Assembly: GCA_026397915.1 (NCBI GenBank) | Contig: JAPLTX010000008.1 | Coordinates: forward strand, 186,001 to 250,000 | Direction of reading: 5' to 3' | DNA: 64,000 nucleotides | DNA from: Verrucomicrobiota bacterium | Lineage (GTDB): Bacteria > Verrucomicrobiota > Verrucomicrobiia > CAIQCK01 | In this document: in pieces, positions 47,787 to 58,473 of the stretch | How positions within the stretch are numbered: position 1 is the stretch's first letter | How the letters are laid out: every line of letters starts with the position of its first letter | Made by a program: the position numbers and the translations under genes | Notes under the pieces: model-generated | Told to the model about the DNA's origin: nothing | Database searches by the model: none | What the model saw: only the letters and a program-made list of their open reading frames with translations

Positions 47787-50464
47787 TGAAAATGCTGTGG
47801 GATGCTGACCGCAAAAAGGCACAGAAGATCACAAAGGTTTTCTGCGCTTGCGCCTCTTTATGTCTGAGTTTTCCCGCCTTTGCAGGCACAGAAATCACCC
47901 GTGCAGCCGACTGCCAGGGTTTCGACGAAGCCGCCGGCGTGTTGCGCAATGCGCCGTGGCGCGCGGGCATGCCGCTGGGCGGCATCGGTTGTGGCAAGTT
48001 TGAGCTGTTGCCGTCGGCATGGTTTGGGCGGTTCACGATCAATCACAACTGGGACATGCCGTTGTGGGAGGACCCATTTGTGCCGTCGCGCGGGACGTTT
48101 TTCGCCATATGCGCCAGCGACGGCGTGCGGCGCGTGACGCGCTGGCTGCGGCACGGTTGGCCGGAAAGCGAACTGGCAGGCGCAGAACAGGTGCGATGCG
48201 TGGAGTTCCGCGGGGCGTTTCCGTTCGCCGAGGTCGCGTTCGTGGACGAGAAACTGCCGGTGCGGGCAAGCCTGCGCGCGTGGTCACCGCTGACGCCACA
48301 TAATATAAAGGACTCCAGCCTGCCGGTGGCGTTCTTCGAGTTGACGCTGGAGAATCCGCTCGCGCGGTCGTTGGAAGTGAGCGTGCTGATGTCGTTGGAG
48401 AACTTCGTGGGCATCGGCGGCGTTCGCGTCCACGAGGGAAAGCAACGGTGGTATTTCGCCGACGGCAGCTCGCAATTGCCGGCAGTGGTCAGCGGCAGCA
48501 CGTTGCAGGGGCTGAGGTTTCGCAGCCCGCGCCAGTTCGAGGGCATCGGCAAGAATGTTTCCGGCGAATACCTGCTGCTGACCGACGGCCCGACGACCGA
48601 CCGCGGTTGGGACGCGCTCAGCGACGGCCGATCGCTGGTGGAGGATTTCCGGCTCGATGGCGAGTTGAACGGGTTGAACGTGACAGCGCGCGAGGACAAG
48701 GTGCGGCCGGCCGGTGCGCTGTGCCGCAAGGTCCTGCTGTCGCCACGCTCCAAGCAAACGGTCTGTTTCGTGGTGGCGTGGTGGATGCCAGACCACGTCA
48801 CGCTCGATGGAAAAAACCGCGGTCATTTCTACCAGCGCGAGTTCCACAATGCGGAGAAGCTGGCGGCGTATGCGTTCGACCAGCGCGAGCGGCTGGCGCG
48901 AGAGACCGACGGTTGGGCACGGCTGGTGCGCGACTCGAATCTGCCCGCATGGCTGAAATCGCTCGTGCTGAACTCCGCCGCGACGACGTTCAGCAACACG
49001 CTGCTGACCCGCGACGGCGAGTTTGCCGTGCAAGAGAATCCGGGCGGCGGCGAAGGCGCGCTCGGCGCGTTGGAAAAACGCTGGGGTTCTGGCGAATTCT
49101 GGCGGACGTTTTTTCCAGAGCTGGACCGCCGCGAACTAGAGCAGTTCCGCGCATGCCAGCAGCCGGACGGCGAGGTGCCGCGGCTTTACGGCAACGCTTA
49201 CCGCGGCATTGGCAGTCCGAACGTCTGGCGGGGCATCACAGGCGAACCGGAGCCGGCATGCGTTTATGTCACCGAGGTGCTTGCCCACTTCCGCGCCACC
49301 GGCGACCGGAAATTTCTCGACGCGGCGTGGCCCGGCGTGAAGCAAGCAATGGCGTGGATGCGCCAGGCAAAAACTCCGGCCGCCTCGAACTTCGGCGCAG
49401 CGGCCGCAAGAGCGGCGATGGTGATGGCGCGCATTGAGAACGAACCTGAACTTGCCCGTGATTACGAATCCACGCGCGCGAAGCAACGCCAGCCGGAGGA
49501 CGCGGGTCGTTTACCGGACCGCGGCCCCGGTGAGGCGGCAGCGACAGACTCGGTCGTAGATCAAATGCGGCCGTTGGTTTCGGAGAATGCGCGGCGGGTT
49601 TACGAGGCGATGTATCGTTACAATAAAAGCCCGTGGGGTTTGCCCACTCAGGTGGACTTGACGTTTGCAAATCCGCCGACAAGCCGCGAGTCAGATATGG
49701 GTGCGCTGGCGGCGTGGATGTTGTTGCCGGCGGTTTCTGGCGCGGCGCTCGACGTGCCGGGCCAACGGTTGATGTTGTCGCCGCGATTGCCTGCAGGGAT
49801 GAAGGAATTGCACGCGCCGATATTCTTCGCACGGTTTTGGGCATGGCTCGATTACGGCGCAAAAGAATTCCGGCTGAAGATCGTCCAGGACTTCGGCGAG
49901 CCGCTGGAGTTGCGCGAACTGGCGGCAGACGCGCGCGCCGCCGCGATCAAGTTGCCGGAGCCGTTCGTTGCTCGCATCGGCGCGTCGCTCGATCTGTCAC
50001 CTTGGCGCAAACAACTTTGCAAAGCGAATTACGAATTACGAATTACGAATCACGAAGCCCTGCATTGGACGCGCGATGGCGCCGGCACGTTATTGTGGAG
50101 TGCGACAGCAAGCAGCGATGAGCCGTTCCTGCCGAGCGACGCGTTCGACGGCTACCGCGAGACGCGCTGGGAGACGATCGCGCCGGGACGGACATCCGAT
50201 TGGTTTCAACTCGATCTGAGGGAGGTCAAGCCACTGAAGCGCATCGAGGTGGAGACGACGCCGGGCGCGCCATTGCGCGTGGAGTTTTCGGCGGACGGTA
50301 GTCGGTGGCAGCCCCTGCCAACCCCATCGTCGGGGCCGTTGCAGGCTGGCACGAACGGCATTTGGGGATGGGATTGGACGGTTGGGCCGGCGCGGTTTTT
50401 GAAATTCGTGCCTGCACGGGACATGGATCGGCAGTGGAAAATTCGGGAACTGTGGGTGAAATAG
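47786..50464 (+). CDS. GH116 (GBA2/DUF608)-like glycoside hydrolase with F5/8-type C-terminal domain, possibly inactive
   Basis: An 892-aa exported protein. Signal peptide (about 12-34, ending FPAFAG) precedes an N-terminal GBA2-type beta-sandwich (PLGGIGCGKFELLP, TINHNWDMPLWEDPF, HNIKDSSLPVAFFEL) and an (alpha/alpha)6 region (about 385-700: FFPELDRRELEQF, GSPNVWRGITGEPEPACVYV, KSPWGLPTQVDLTF). A C-terminal discoidin-like domain follows (about 770-890: DAFDGYRETRWET). In the usual GH116 enzyme the helix after AMAWMRQA leads to a DGLIEN...DQTYD segment with the acid/base Asp; here the chain jumps to AAAARAAMVMA, so that segment is missing. A 7-bp repeat lies at 50025-50056 and a repeat-like patch at about 49470-49560. 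Start ATG 47786 overlaps a relic stop; ATG 47792 is an alternative. Confidence 0.72.
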   Translation: MKMLWDADRKKAQKITKVFCACASLCLSFPAFAGTEITRAADCQGFDEAAGVLRNAPWRAGMPLGGIGCGKFELLPSAWFGRFTINHNWDMPLWEDPFVPSRGTFFAICASDGVRRVTRWLRHGWPESELAGAEQVRCVEFRGAFPFAEVAFVDEKLPVRASLRAWSPLTPHNIKDSSLPVAFFELTLENPLARSLEVSVLMSLENFVGIGGVRVHEGKQRWYFADGSSQLPAVVSGSTLQGLRFRSPRQFEGIGKNVSGEYLLLTDGPTTDRGWDALSDGRSLVEDFRLDGELNGLNVTAREDKVRPAGALCRKVLLSPRSKQTVCFVVAWWMPDHVTLDGKNRGHFYQREFHNAEKLAAYAFDQRERLARETDGWARLVRDSNLPAWLKSLVLNSAATTFSNTLLTRDGEFAVQENPGGGEGALGALEKRWGSGEFWRTFFPELDRRELEQFRACQQPDGEVPRLYGNAYRGIGSPNVWRGITGEPEPACVYVTEVLAHFRATGDRKFLDAAWPGVKQAMAWMRQAKTPAASNFGAAAARAAMVMARIENEPELARDYESTRAKQRQPEDAGRLPDRGPGEAAATDSVVDQMRPLVSENARRVYEAMYRYNKSPWGLPTQVDLTFANPPTSRESDMGALAAWMLLPAVSGAALDVPGQRLMLSPRLPAGMKELHAPIFFARFWAWLDYGAKEFRLKIVQDFGEPLELRELAADARAAAIKLPEPFVARIGASLDLSPWRKQLCKANYELRITNHEALHWTRDGAGTLLWSATASSDEPFLPSDAFDGYRETRWETIAPGRTSDWFQLDLREVKPLKRIEVETTPGAPLRVEFSADGSRWQPLPTPSSGPLQAGTNGIWGWDWTVGPARFLKFVPARDMDRQWKIRELWVK
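50025..50056 (+). repeat. Heptamer tandem repeat inside the GH116-like gene
   Basis: The unit CGAATTA occurs three times, then CGAATCA, then the partial CGAA (about 4.5 copies of 7 bases). It encodes the NYELRITNHE stretch at codons 747-757, between the catalytic-like part and the F5/8 domain. Because 7 is not a multiple of 3, gain or loss of one unit would shift the frame and remove the C-terminal domain. Confidence 0.9.
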
Positions 50465-50514
50465 GCATGGAAATCGGGAGATTTTGGCGATTTTGACAAT
50501 TAGGTGAAATTTTG

Positions 50515-50542
50515 TTGACGCTACCACCGGTAGTGGTATGAT
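50515..50542 (+). promoter_or_regulatory. Sigma-70-type promoter with palindromic spacer, upstream of nrdJ
   Basis: TTGACG (50515-50520) and TATGAT (50537-50542) are separated by 16 bases. The spacer and -10 edge contain the hyphenated palindrome TACCAC-CGGTA-GTGGTA (50522-50538), placed where a bound repressor would block polymerase. A further perfect palindrome, TTGTTAACAA, lies downstream at 50569-50578 in the leader. The ATG of the reductase gene is 133 bases past the -10. Regulator identity is unknown; neither site matches the NrdR box well. Confidence 0.6.
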
Positions 50543-50674
50543 GGATTGATAGCCCCAAAATACTGTGGTTGTTAACAATTTATTCACCGTTTGGCGGTGA
50601 GCAACTCAGGTGGGAGGGGCCAGTGAAAACGAAGCTAATTTTAGACGCGGTTTTTTGACCAAGGAGGAGACCAG

Positions 50675-53600
50675 ATGATTCAGGCGAAGAGCACTATTCC
50701 CGTTGTTCGTAACCCACATTTCAAACGCATGAGCAGCAAGAAGAAGAACATCCAAAGCGACAACGACGGCACGGCAGGCGGCGGGCTGACTGTCAAGCAA
50801 GTGTTCAGCACAGCGGGCGTTCATCCATTCGACGAACTGGAATGGGAACGCCGCACCGCCGAGATCAGCGACGACGGTGGCAAGGCGATTTTCAAACAGG
50901 AAAACGTCGAGGTGCCGAAAGGCTGGTCGGTGCTCGCGACGAAGGTGGTCGTCTCGAAATACTTCTACGGCGAACTCGGCACGCCGGAGCGCGAAACCTC
51001 CGTCAAGCAACTCGTCCACCGCGTCGCGCGCACGATCGCCGATTGCGGCGTGAAGGACGGTTACTTCAGGACGCCGGAGGACGGCGAGACGTTCTACCAG
51101 GAGTTGGCGTGGCTATGCGTGAACCAATACGGTTCGTTCAACTCGCCGGTATGGTTCAACGTCGGCCTCTATCATCAATACGGCATCGGCAAGAATTCCT
51201 GCCCCGGCAACTGGCACTACAACGCCGCCACTGGCGAAGCCCAGCGCGCTTCAACGCAATACGAATTCCCGCAGGGCAGCGCGTGCTTCATCCAGAGCGT
51301 GCGCGACACGATGGAGGACATCATGCGCCTGGCTGGTAGCGAGGCGATGTTGTTCAAGTTCGGTTCAGGCACGGGCACAGACCTCTCGCCGTTGCGCAGC
51401 TCGCGCGAGAAACTCTCCGGCGGCGGACGCCCGAGCGGGCCGCTGTCGTTCCTGAAGGTCTATGACCAGATCGCCAACGTCGTGAAGAGCGGCGGCAAGA
51501 CGCGCCGCGCGGCGAAGATGAATACCCTCAAGGACTGGCACCCAGACATCTTAGATTTCATCGAGTGCAAAGCGAAGGAAGAGAAGAAAGCGTGGGCGTT
51601 GATCGAGCAGGGCTACGATGCCAACTTCAACGGCGACGCCTACGGCTCGATCATGTATCAGAACGAAAACCTCACCGTGCGCGCCAGCGACGCGTTCATG
51701 CAGGCGGCGGTCGAGGATAAGGACTGGACGACTCACTGGGTGACGGATCGCACGAAAGCCGGCCCCACCTACAAGGGCCGCGAGTTGCTGCGCAAGATCG
51801 CCGAAGGCACTCACATTTGCGGCGATCCCGGTATGCAGTTCGACGGCACCATCCAGCGCTGGCACACCTGCAAGAACACCGAGCCGATCAACTCCACCAA
51901 CCCGTGCAGCGAATACGTCTTCATTGACAACACCGCGTGCAACCTCGCCTCGCTAAACCTGATGAAGTTCCGCCGCGATGACGGCACGTTCGATGTGGAG
52001 CGGTTCAAGGCTGCCGTGCGCATCTTCATCATCGCGCAGGAAATCATCGTGGATAACGCGAGCTACCCGACGAAGGAGATTGCGGAGAACTCGCACATCT
52101 TCCGCACGCTCGGTCTCGGCTACGCCAACCTCGGCGCACTGATCATGGCTGAGGGCACGGCTTACGATTCCAATGAAGGCCGTGCGCTCGCCGGTGCCAT
52201 CACCGCCATCATGACCGGCCAGGCTTACGAGGTGAGCGCCGAGTTGGCGGCGGCGAAACAGCCGTTCCCGGGTTATTTTGATGCGCGTTGCGCGCATGTG
52301 TTGAAACCGATCGGCAAGGACAACCGCGACTGCATGCTCGACGTGATTCGCCTGCACCGCAGCCACGTGGCGCAGATTGACGCGAGCTGCCCGAAATATC
52401 TGCGCGACCAGGCACAGCATTGCTGGAACCGCGCGCTTGCAATGGGCGAAAAGCATGGCTACCGCAACGCGCAGGTCAGCGTGCTCGCGCCGACCGGCAC
52501 CATCGCGTTCATGATGGATTGCGACACCACCGGCATCGAACCGGACATCGCGCTGGTGAAATACAAACTGCTAGCCGGCGGCGGCATCCTCAAGATCGTG
52601 AATCGCACCGTGCCAATGGCGTTGGAGGAGCTCGGCTATAGCGAGGATCAGGCCAAAGACATCGTCGAATACATTGACCAGAACGACACCATTGAAGGCG
52701 CGCCGCACCTGAAGGAGGAGCATCTGTCCGTGTTCGACTGCGCTTTCAAGGCGCAGAAGGGCACCCGCTCGCTCCACTACATGGCGCACCTGCGCATGAT
52801 GGCCGCGGCCCAGCCGTTCATCTCCGGTGCCATCTCCAAGACCGTCAACATGCCGGAGACGGCGACGATCGAGGACATCATTACCACCTACGTCGAGGGC
52901 TGGAAGCTCGGCCTGAAAGCCATCGCCATTTACCGCGACGGCTCTAAACGCAGCGCGCCGATGTCCACCAAGAAAGGCGGCGCCACCGGCGCCAAGGACG
53001 GCGAGGACGAGGAACGGGATGCCATGCCGCAACCCTTCCGCCGTCGGATGCCGGAGACCCGCATGGCGGTCACACACAAGTTCGACATCGCAGGCCACGA
53101 GGGCTACCTGCATGTTGGGCTGTTCGAGGATCACACGCCGGGCGAGTTGTTCATCACCATGGCCAAGGAAGGCAGCACCATCGGCGGCCTGATGGACACC
53201 ATCGGAACGCTGACCAGCCTCGCGCTGCAATACGGCGTGCCGATTGACGCGCTGGTCAAGAAGTTCGCCCACCAGCGGTTTGAGCCGAGCGGCTTTACCA
53301 AGAACCCTGACATTCGCACCGCCTCCAGCATCGTGGACTACGTCTTCCGATGGCTCGGCTGTCAGTTCATTCCCGGCTTTCGCGAGGCGACAAACCCCGG
53401 CGCTGGTCAGCAGGAATTACCGATGAAGGAGCTGGAGGAAGCCATCAAAAAAAAAGTGAACAGGCCCGTGGCGGATCTCCCGCGCGTTGACGACGTGCCG
53501 GAGCCGGCGCAGGCCCTGACCCTCACGCCTCCAAGCAGCAACGGCAAGACACACGTGAAAACGCTCAGCGAGTCGGTATCGCACTTCATGAAAGACGCGC

Positions 53601-53689
53601 CGACCTGTCCGAACTGCGGTCACATTGTCGTGCGCAACGGCGCATGCTTCAAGTGCCTCAACTGCGGCGAGAGCCTCGGCTGCTCCTGA
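50675..53689 (+). CDS. nrdJ: Adenosylcobalamin-dependent (class II) ribonucleotide reductase
   Basis: A 1,004-aa vitamin-B12-dependent ribonucleoside-diphosphate reductase, which makes deoxyribonucleotides with or without oxygen. The 10-stranded barrel shows FKFGSGTGTDLSPLRSSREKLSGGG, then the finger-loop motif NPCSEYVFIDNTACNLASLN, where the NPCSE cysteine is the thiyl-radical site and Glu the partner. Later come VLAPTGTIAFMMDCDTTGIEPD and MPETATIEDI. The C-terminus carries a zinc-ribbon-like CPNCGHIVV...CFKCLNCGESLGC, which also includes a candidate redox Cys pair. ATG 50675 has AAGGAGGAGA just upstream. The long N-terminus before residue 50 is low in conservation. A strong promoter lies upstream and a terminator follows at 53718. 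Confidence 0.95.
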   Translation: MIQAKSTIPVVRNPHFKRMSSKKKNIQSDNDGTAGGGLTVKQVFSTAGVHPFDELEWERRTAEISDDGGKAIFKQENVEVPKGWSVLATKVVVSKYFYGELGTPERETSVKQLVHRVARTIADCGVKDGYFRTPEDGETFYQELAWLCVNQYGSFNSPVWFNVGLYHQYGIGKNSCPGNWHYNAATGEAQRASTQYEFPQGSACFIQSVRDTMEDIMRLAGSEAMLFKFGSGTGTDLSPLRSSREKLSGGGRPSGPLSFLKVYDQIANVVKSGGKTRRAAKMNTLKDWHPDILDFIECKAKEEKKAWALIEQGYDANFNGDAYGSIMYQNENLTVRASDAFMQAAVEDKDWTTHWVTDRTKAGPTYKGRELLRKIAEGTHICGDPGMQFDGTIQRWHTCKNTEPINSTNPCSEYVFIDNTACNLASLNLMKFRRDDGTFDVERFKAAVRIFIIAQEIIVDNASYPTKEIAENSHIFRTLGLGYANLGALIMAEGTAYDSNEGRALAGAITAIMTGQAYEVSAELAAAKQPFPGYFDARCAHVLKPIGKDNRDCMLDVIRLHRSHVAQIDASCPKYLRDQAQHCWNRALAMGEKHGYRNAQVSVLAPTGTIAFMMDCDTTGIEPDIALVKYKLLAGGGILKIVNRTVPMALEELGYSEDQAKDIVEYIDQNDTIEGAPHLKEEHLSVFDCAFKAQKGTRSLHYMAHLRMMAAAQPFISGAISKTVNMPETATIEDIITTYVEGWKLGLKAIAIYRDGSKRSAPMSTKKGGATGAKDGEDEERDAMPQPFRRRMPETRMAVTHKFDIAGHEGYLHVGLFEDHTPGELFITMAKEGSTIGGLMDTIGTLTSLALQYGVPIDALVKKFAHQRFEPSGFTKNPDIRTASSIVDYVFRWLGCQFIPGFREATNPGAGQQELPMKELEEAIKKKVNRPVADLPRVDDVPEPAQALTLTPPSSNGKTHVKTLSESVSHFMKDAPTCPNCGHIVVRNGACFKCLNCGESLGCS

Positions 53690-53717
53690 GCAAACCGCGA
53701 TCGCCTATCAGCACATC

Positions 53718-53751
53718 CGAAGCCGGAGAGCAATTTCCGGCTTCGTTTTTT
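53718..53751 (+). terminator. Intrinsic terminator after nrdJ
   Basis: CGAAGCCGGA (53718-53727) and TCCGGCTTCG (53736-53745) form a perfect 10-bp stem with an 8-base loop, followed directly by six T residues (53746-53751). The T-run overlaps the stop region of the convergent cytidylate-kinase-like gene. This is a textbook rho-independent terminator. Confidence 0.92.
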
Positions 53752-54472
53752 AGAGCGGTGACGTGGGTCGCCGGTCCAGCACGAGCTTACCGATGATGGC
53801 TGCGGCTTCGTCGGGCGTGATGACGTCGGTGTTGATCACCAGATGATAAAGCGACGGGTCGTCAATGTTTTTGTCGAAGTGATGTCTCAGATAGTGGATG
53901 CGCCCTTGGTCGGTTTGCTTGACGTATTCAGCCGCCTGCTCCGGGCTGAAGTTGTAATACTCCTGACACGTCCGGACGCGCTTCTCGACGGAGCCAATCA
54001 GCCGGACGTGGACGGCGTTCGGGACGAAGCCGATGATGACGTTGGCACCGCGGCCGACGAGGACTGCGTTGCCCATCTGCGCGAGGTGCAGGACGGTCTC
54101 GCTGGTTTTCTCCACCAACGTCCAGCGCGCCGGGTGCAAACCGAGCAGTTCTTCCACCGTGTCGCGGATTTCGGAGTATTTGTTCTCCGGCATGAACCTT
54201 GCGACGCTGCCGGCGAGCTTGTGGTCCTCCAGCACTTTCTGCACGAGCTGCTTGTCGAACACCGTCCACGGACAAGCCGCGCGTTGGTCGTGTTGCTGGA
54301 GGTATTGCGCCAGCTTTTGCGCCAGCGTGAAGCCGCCCGCGCCCGCCTGACGCGAGATCGTCACCACCGGCAGTGACTCCTTCTCGCGGCGTTCCCAAGC
54401 TACGCGCTCGGCCCGCTTCGCCTGACAGTCTATGTAAGACCTGCAAACTTCCGTGGGAATTCTCATTTGCAT
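53750..54472 (-). CDS. Cytidylate kinase-like family protein
   Basis: A 240-aa P-loop protein of the Cytidylate_kin2 family. Its nucleotide-binding region is VVTISRQAGAGGFTLAQKLAQYL (about 36-58), a variant of the cytidylate-kinase P-loop in which GxGKS is replaced by QAGAGG. Further blocks are VFDKQLVQKVLEDHKL, AVLVGRGANVIIGFVPNAVHVRLIGS (about 137-162, family-typical) and YYNFSPEQAAEYVKQTDQGRIHYLRHHFD. The terminal strand YHLVINTDVITPDEAAAII is also standard. The exact substrate of this subfamily is not settled. Start ATG 54472 has GGAGG 8 bases upstream. Convergent with nrdJ, sharing its terminator. Confidence 0.85.
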   Translation of the reverse strand: MQMRIPTEVCRSYIDCQAKRAERVAWERREKESLPVVTISRQAGAGGFTLAQKLAQYLQQHDQRAACPWTVFDKQLVQKVLEDHKLAGSVARFMPENKYSEIRDTVEELLGLHPARWTLVEKTSETVLHLAQMGNAVLVGRGANVIIGFVPNAVHVRLIGSVEKRVRTCQEYYNFSPEQAAEYVKQTDQGRIHYLRHHFDKNIDDPSLYHLVINTDVITPDEAAAIIGKLVLDRRPTSPL

Positions 54473-54587
54473 GGTTTGGCCTCCAAAGAATGCTTCTCTT
54501 TTCTCTCCCTGCCCTATGCTCCACCCCTTATATACTTCGCCTCAGGCGTTTTCGCAAGTCTCAGACAGGGCGTGACGGCTCCCGCGT

Positions 54588-57239
<2,652 letters not shown>

Positions 57240-57444
57240 TGGGTGGTCACCTTTAGAATCTGAACCGCGGAATGTGCTTCCGCGTGTGAGTGTGGTGACA
57301 CTATCACTCCGATTTTCATTGGCAAGGTAATCCCACAGGCGAAACCTTTGCGGTGTAACACCAATGTAACTTGTCTCACTCGCCGGCCCAGTTTTTCTCG
57401 ACGACAGCTCCGCTCCGTTCCAGAATGAGCGTAGCGATTGAGCC

Positions 57445-57657
57445 ATGAACACCACCGCCAAACCCAAGGCCGCCAGCGACCTCGACAAGACGCTCGCACA
57501 AGTCTGCGTCCTGTGTCCCGTCTGCCGCCAGGCGCGCAAGAAACAGCGCGGCGTCGCCTTCAAGATGGTCCAGGCTGTTGAGGTCCACCTCTGCCCGTTT
57601 TGCAAAGCCTACGAGCGCGTCCACGGCCGCAAAGCCCACGAGCCGACGCCGCACTGA
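57445..57657 (+). CDS. Small zinc-ribbon-like protein, unknown
   Basis: A 70-aa protein with two Cys pairs: CVLCPVCRQARKK (Cys22, 25, 28 region) and HLCPFCKAYERVHG (Cys50, 53). The spacing of CPxC and CPxC pairs suggests a single treble-clef or zinc-ribbon site. The rest is Lys/Ala-rich N-terminally and His-rich at the end. It lies 9 bases upstream of a methyltransferase gene, so it is likely co-transcribed. I do not recognise a named family. Confidence 0.65.
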   Translation: MNTTAKPKAASDLDKTLAQVCVLCPVCRQARKKQRGVAFKMVQAVEVHLCPFCKAYERVHGRKAHEPTPH

Positions 57658-57666
57658 ACTGCGCTC

Positions 57667-58284
57667 GTGAGCATCAACACCAATCTCTGGAACCGTATCC
57701 GCTACAGTTGCTGGGCGCCGATCTACGATCTCATCGCCGTGCCCACCCGTCCGATGCGCCGCCGTTCCCTCGCACTGGCCAACCTTCAACCCGGCGAGCG
57801 CGTCCTCTTCGTCGGTGCCGGCACCGGTCTCGACCTAGATTTCATTACGGCCGGCCCGATTGTCACGGCGACCGACCTCACACCAGCGATGCTGGAGAAA
57901 CTCCGCCGCCGCGCCGAGCAACTTAACCTCGCCGTGGGTGCTCGCGTGATGGATGGCCACGCGCTGGAGTTCGCCGATGGTTCGTTCGATGTCGTCGTCC
58001 TTCACTTCATCGTCGCCGTCATCCCCGATCCGGTCCGTTGCATCCGCGAAGCGGCGCGTGTGTTGCGACCCGGCGGTCGCGCCGTCATCCTCGACAAGTT
58101 CGCGCCCGACGATGGCCCGATGCCCTTGTGGCTTCGCCTGCTGAACCCGCTCGCTATCGTTCTTGCCACCAACGTCAACCGCCGCCTCGGCTCAATTCTC
58201 GCCGGCTCCGGCTTGCGCGTTGTCCACCGGGAAGCTGCGGCGTTGCGCGGCTTCTTCCAGATCGCGCTTGCCGTGAAGGATTGA
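57667..58284 (+). CDS. Class I SAM-dependent methyltransferase
   Basis: A 205-aa class I methyltransferase. Motif I is VLFVGAGTGLDLDFI (about 47-61), motif post-I VTATDLTPAMLEKL, motif II GSFDVVVLHFIVAVIPDP (about 106-123) and motif III VLRPGGRAVILDKF. The N-terminal helix WNRIRYSCWAPIYDLIAVPTRPMRRRSLALA fits small-molecule or phospholipid N-methyltransferases such as the PmtA group, where a 'Y-D-x-x-x-x-P' helix precedes motif I. The start is a GTG at 57667, 9 bases after the zinc-ribbon gene. Substrate specificity is uncertain. Confidence 0.83.
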   Translation: MSINTNLWNRIRYSCWAPIYDLIAVPTRPMRRRSLALANLQPGERVLFVGAGTGLDLDFITAGPIVTATDLTPAMLEKLRRRAEQLNLAVGARVMDGHALEFADGSFDVVVLHFIVAVIPDPVRCIREAARVLRPGGRAVILDKFAPDDGPMPLWLRLLNPLAIVLATNVNRRLGSILAGSGLRVVHREAAALRGFFQIALAVKD

Positions 58285-58298
58285 TTGCCGCGCGCGGC

Positions 58299-58454
58299 TC
58301 AACCGGGAAAAAACGTCCGGCTGAGCCACACCAGCAAGCCCAGCAACACGACGCCGAGGCCGACGCTCCATGCAACGAGCTGTTTCTCGATGGGCAGCAG
58401 CGGTTCCTCCACCAGCTTCTTCAACTCTTCGGCAAGTTTGGGTTTTTCCGCCAT
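58299..58454 (-). CDS. 51-aa single-helix membrane peptide in the YeiH operon
   Basis: Small protein starting MAEKPKLAEELKKLVEEP. A charged amphipathic helix of about 25 residues leads into one transmembrane helix (LVAWSVGLGVVLLGLLVWLSRTFFPG). GGAGG lies 7 bases before ATG 58454, supporting translation. It sits 19 bases downstream of the YeiH gene on the same strand and is likely a small accessory or stabilising subunit. It is not a family I can name. Confidence 0.72.
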   Translation of the reverse strand: MAEKPKLAEELKKLVEEPLLPIEKQLVAWSVGLGVVLLGLLVWLSRTFFPG

Positions 58455-58473
58455 GCGTGTTCCTCCGTGCCGT

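Noticed and set aside
50543-50674. Possible cobalamin riboswitch before the B12-dependent RNR gene
   Set aside because: The 132-base leader lacks the conserved B12 box and the expected core; only a loose GGCCAGTG-like string is present.
57240-57605. N-terminal extension of the Mg2+ ATPase to 57605
   Set aside because: The extra residues are not family-like and overlap the divergent zinc-ribbon gene; ATG 57239 gives the family N-terminus.
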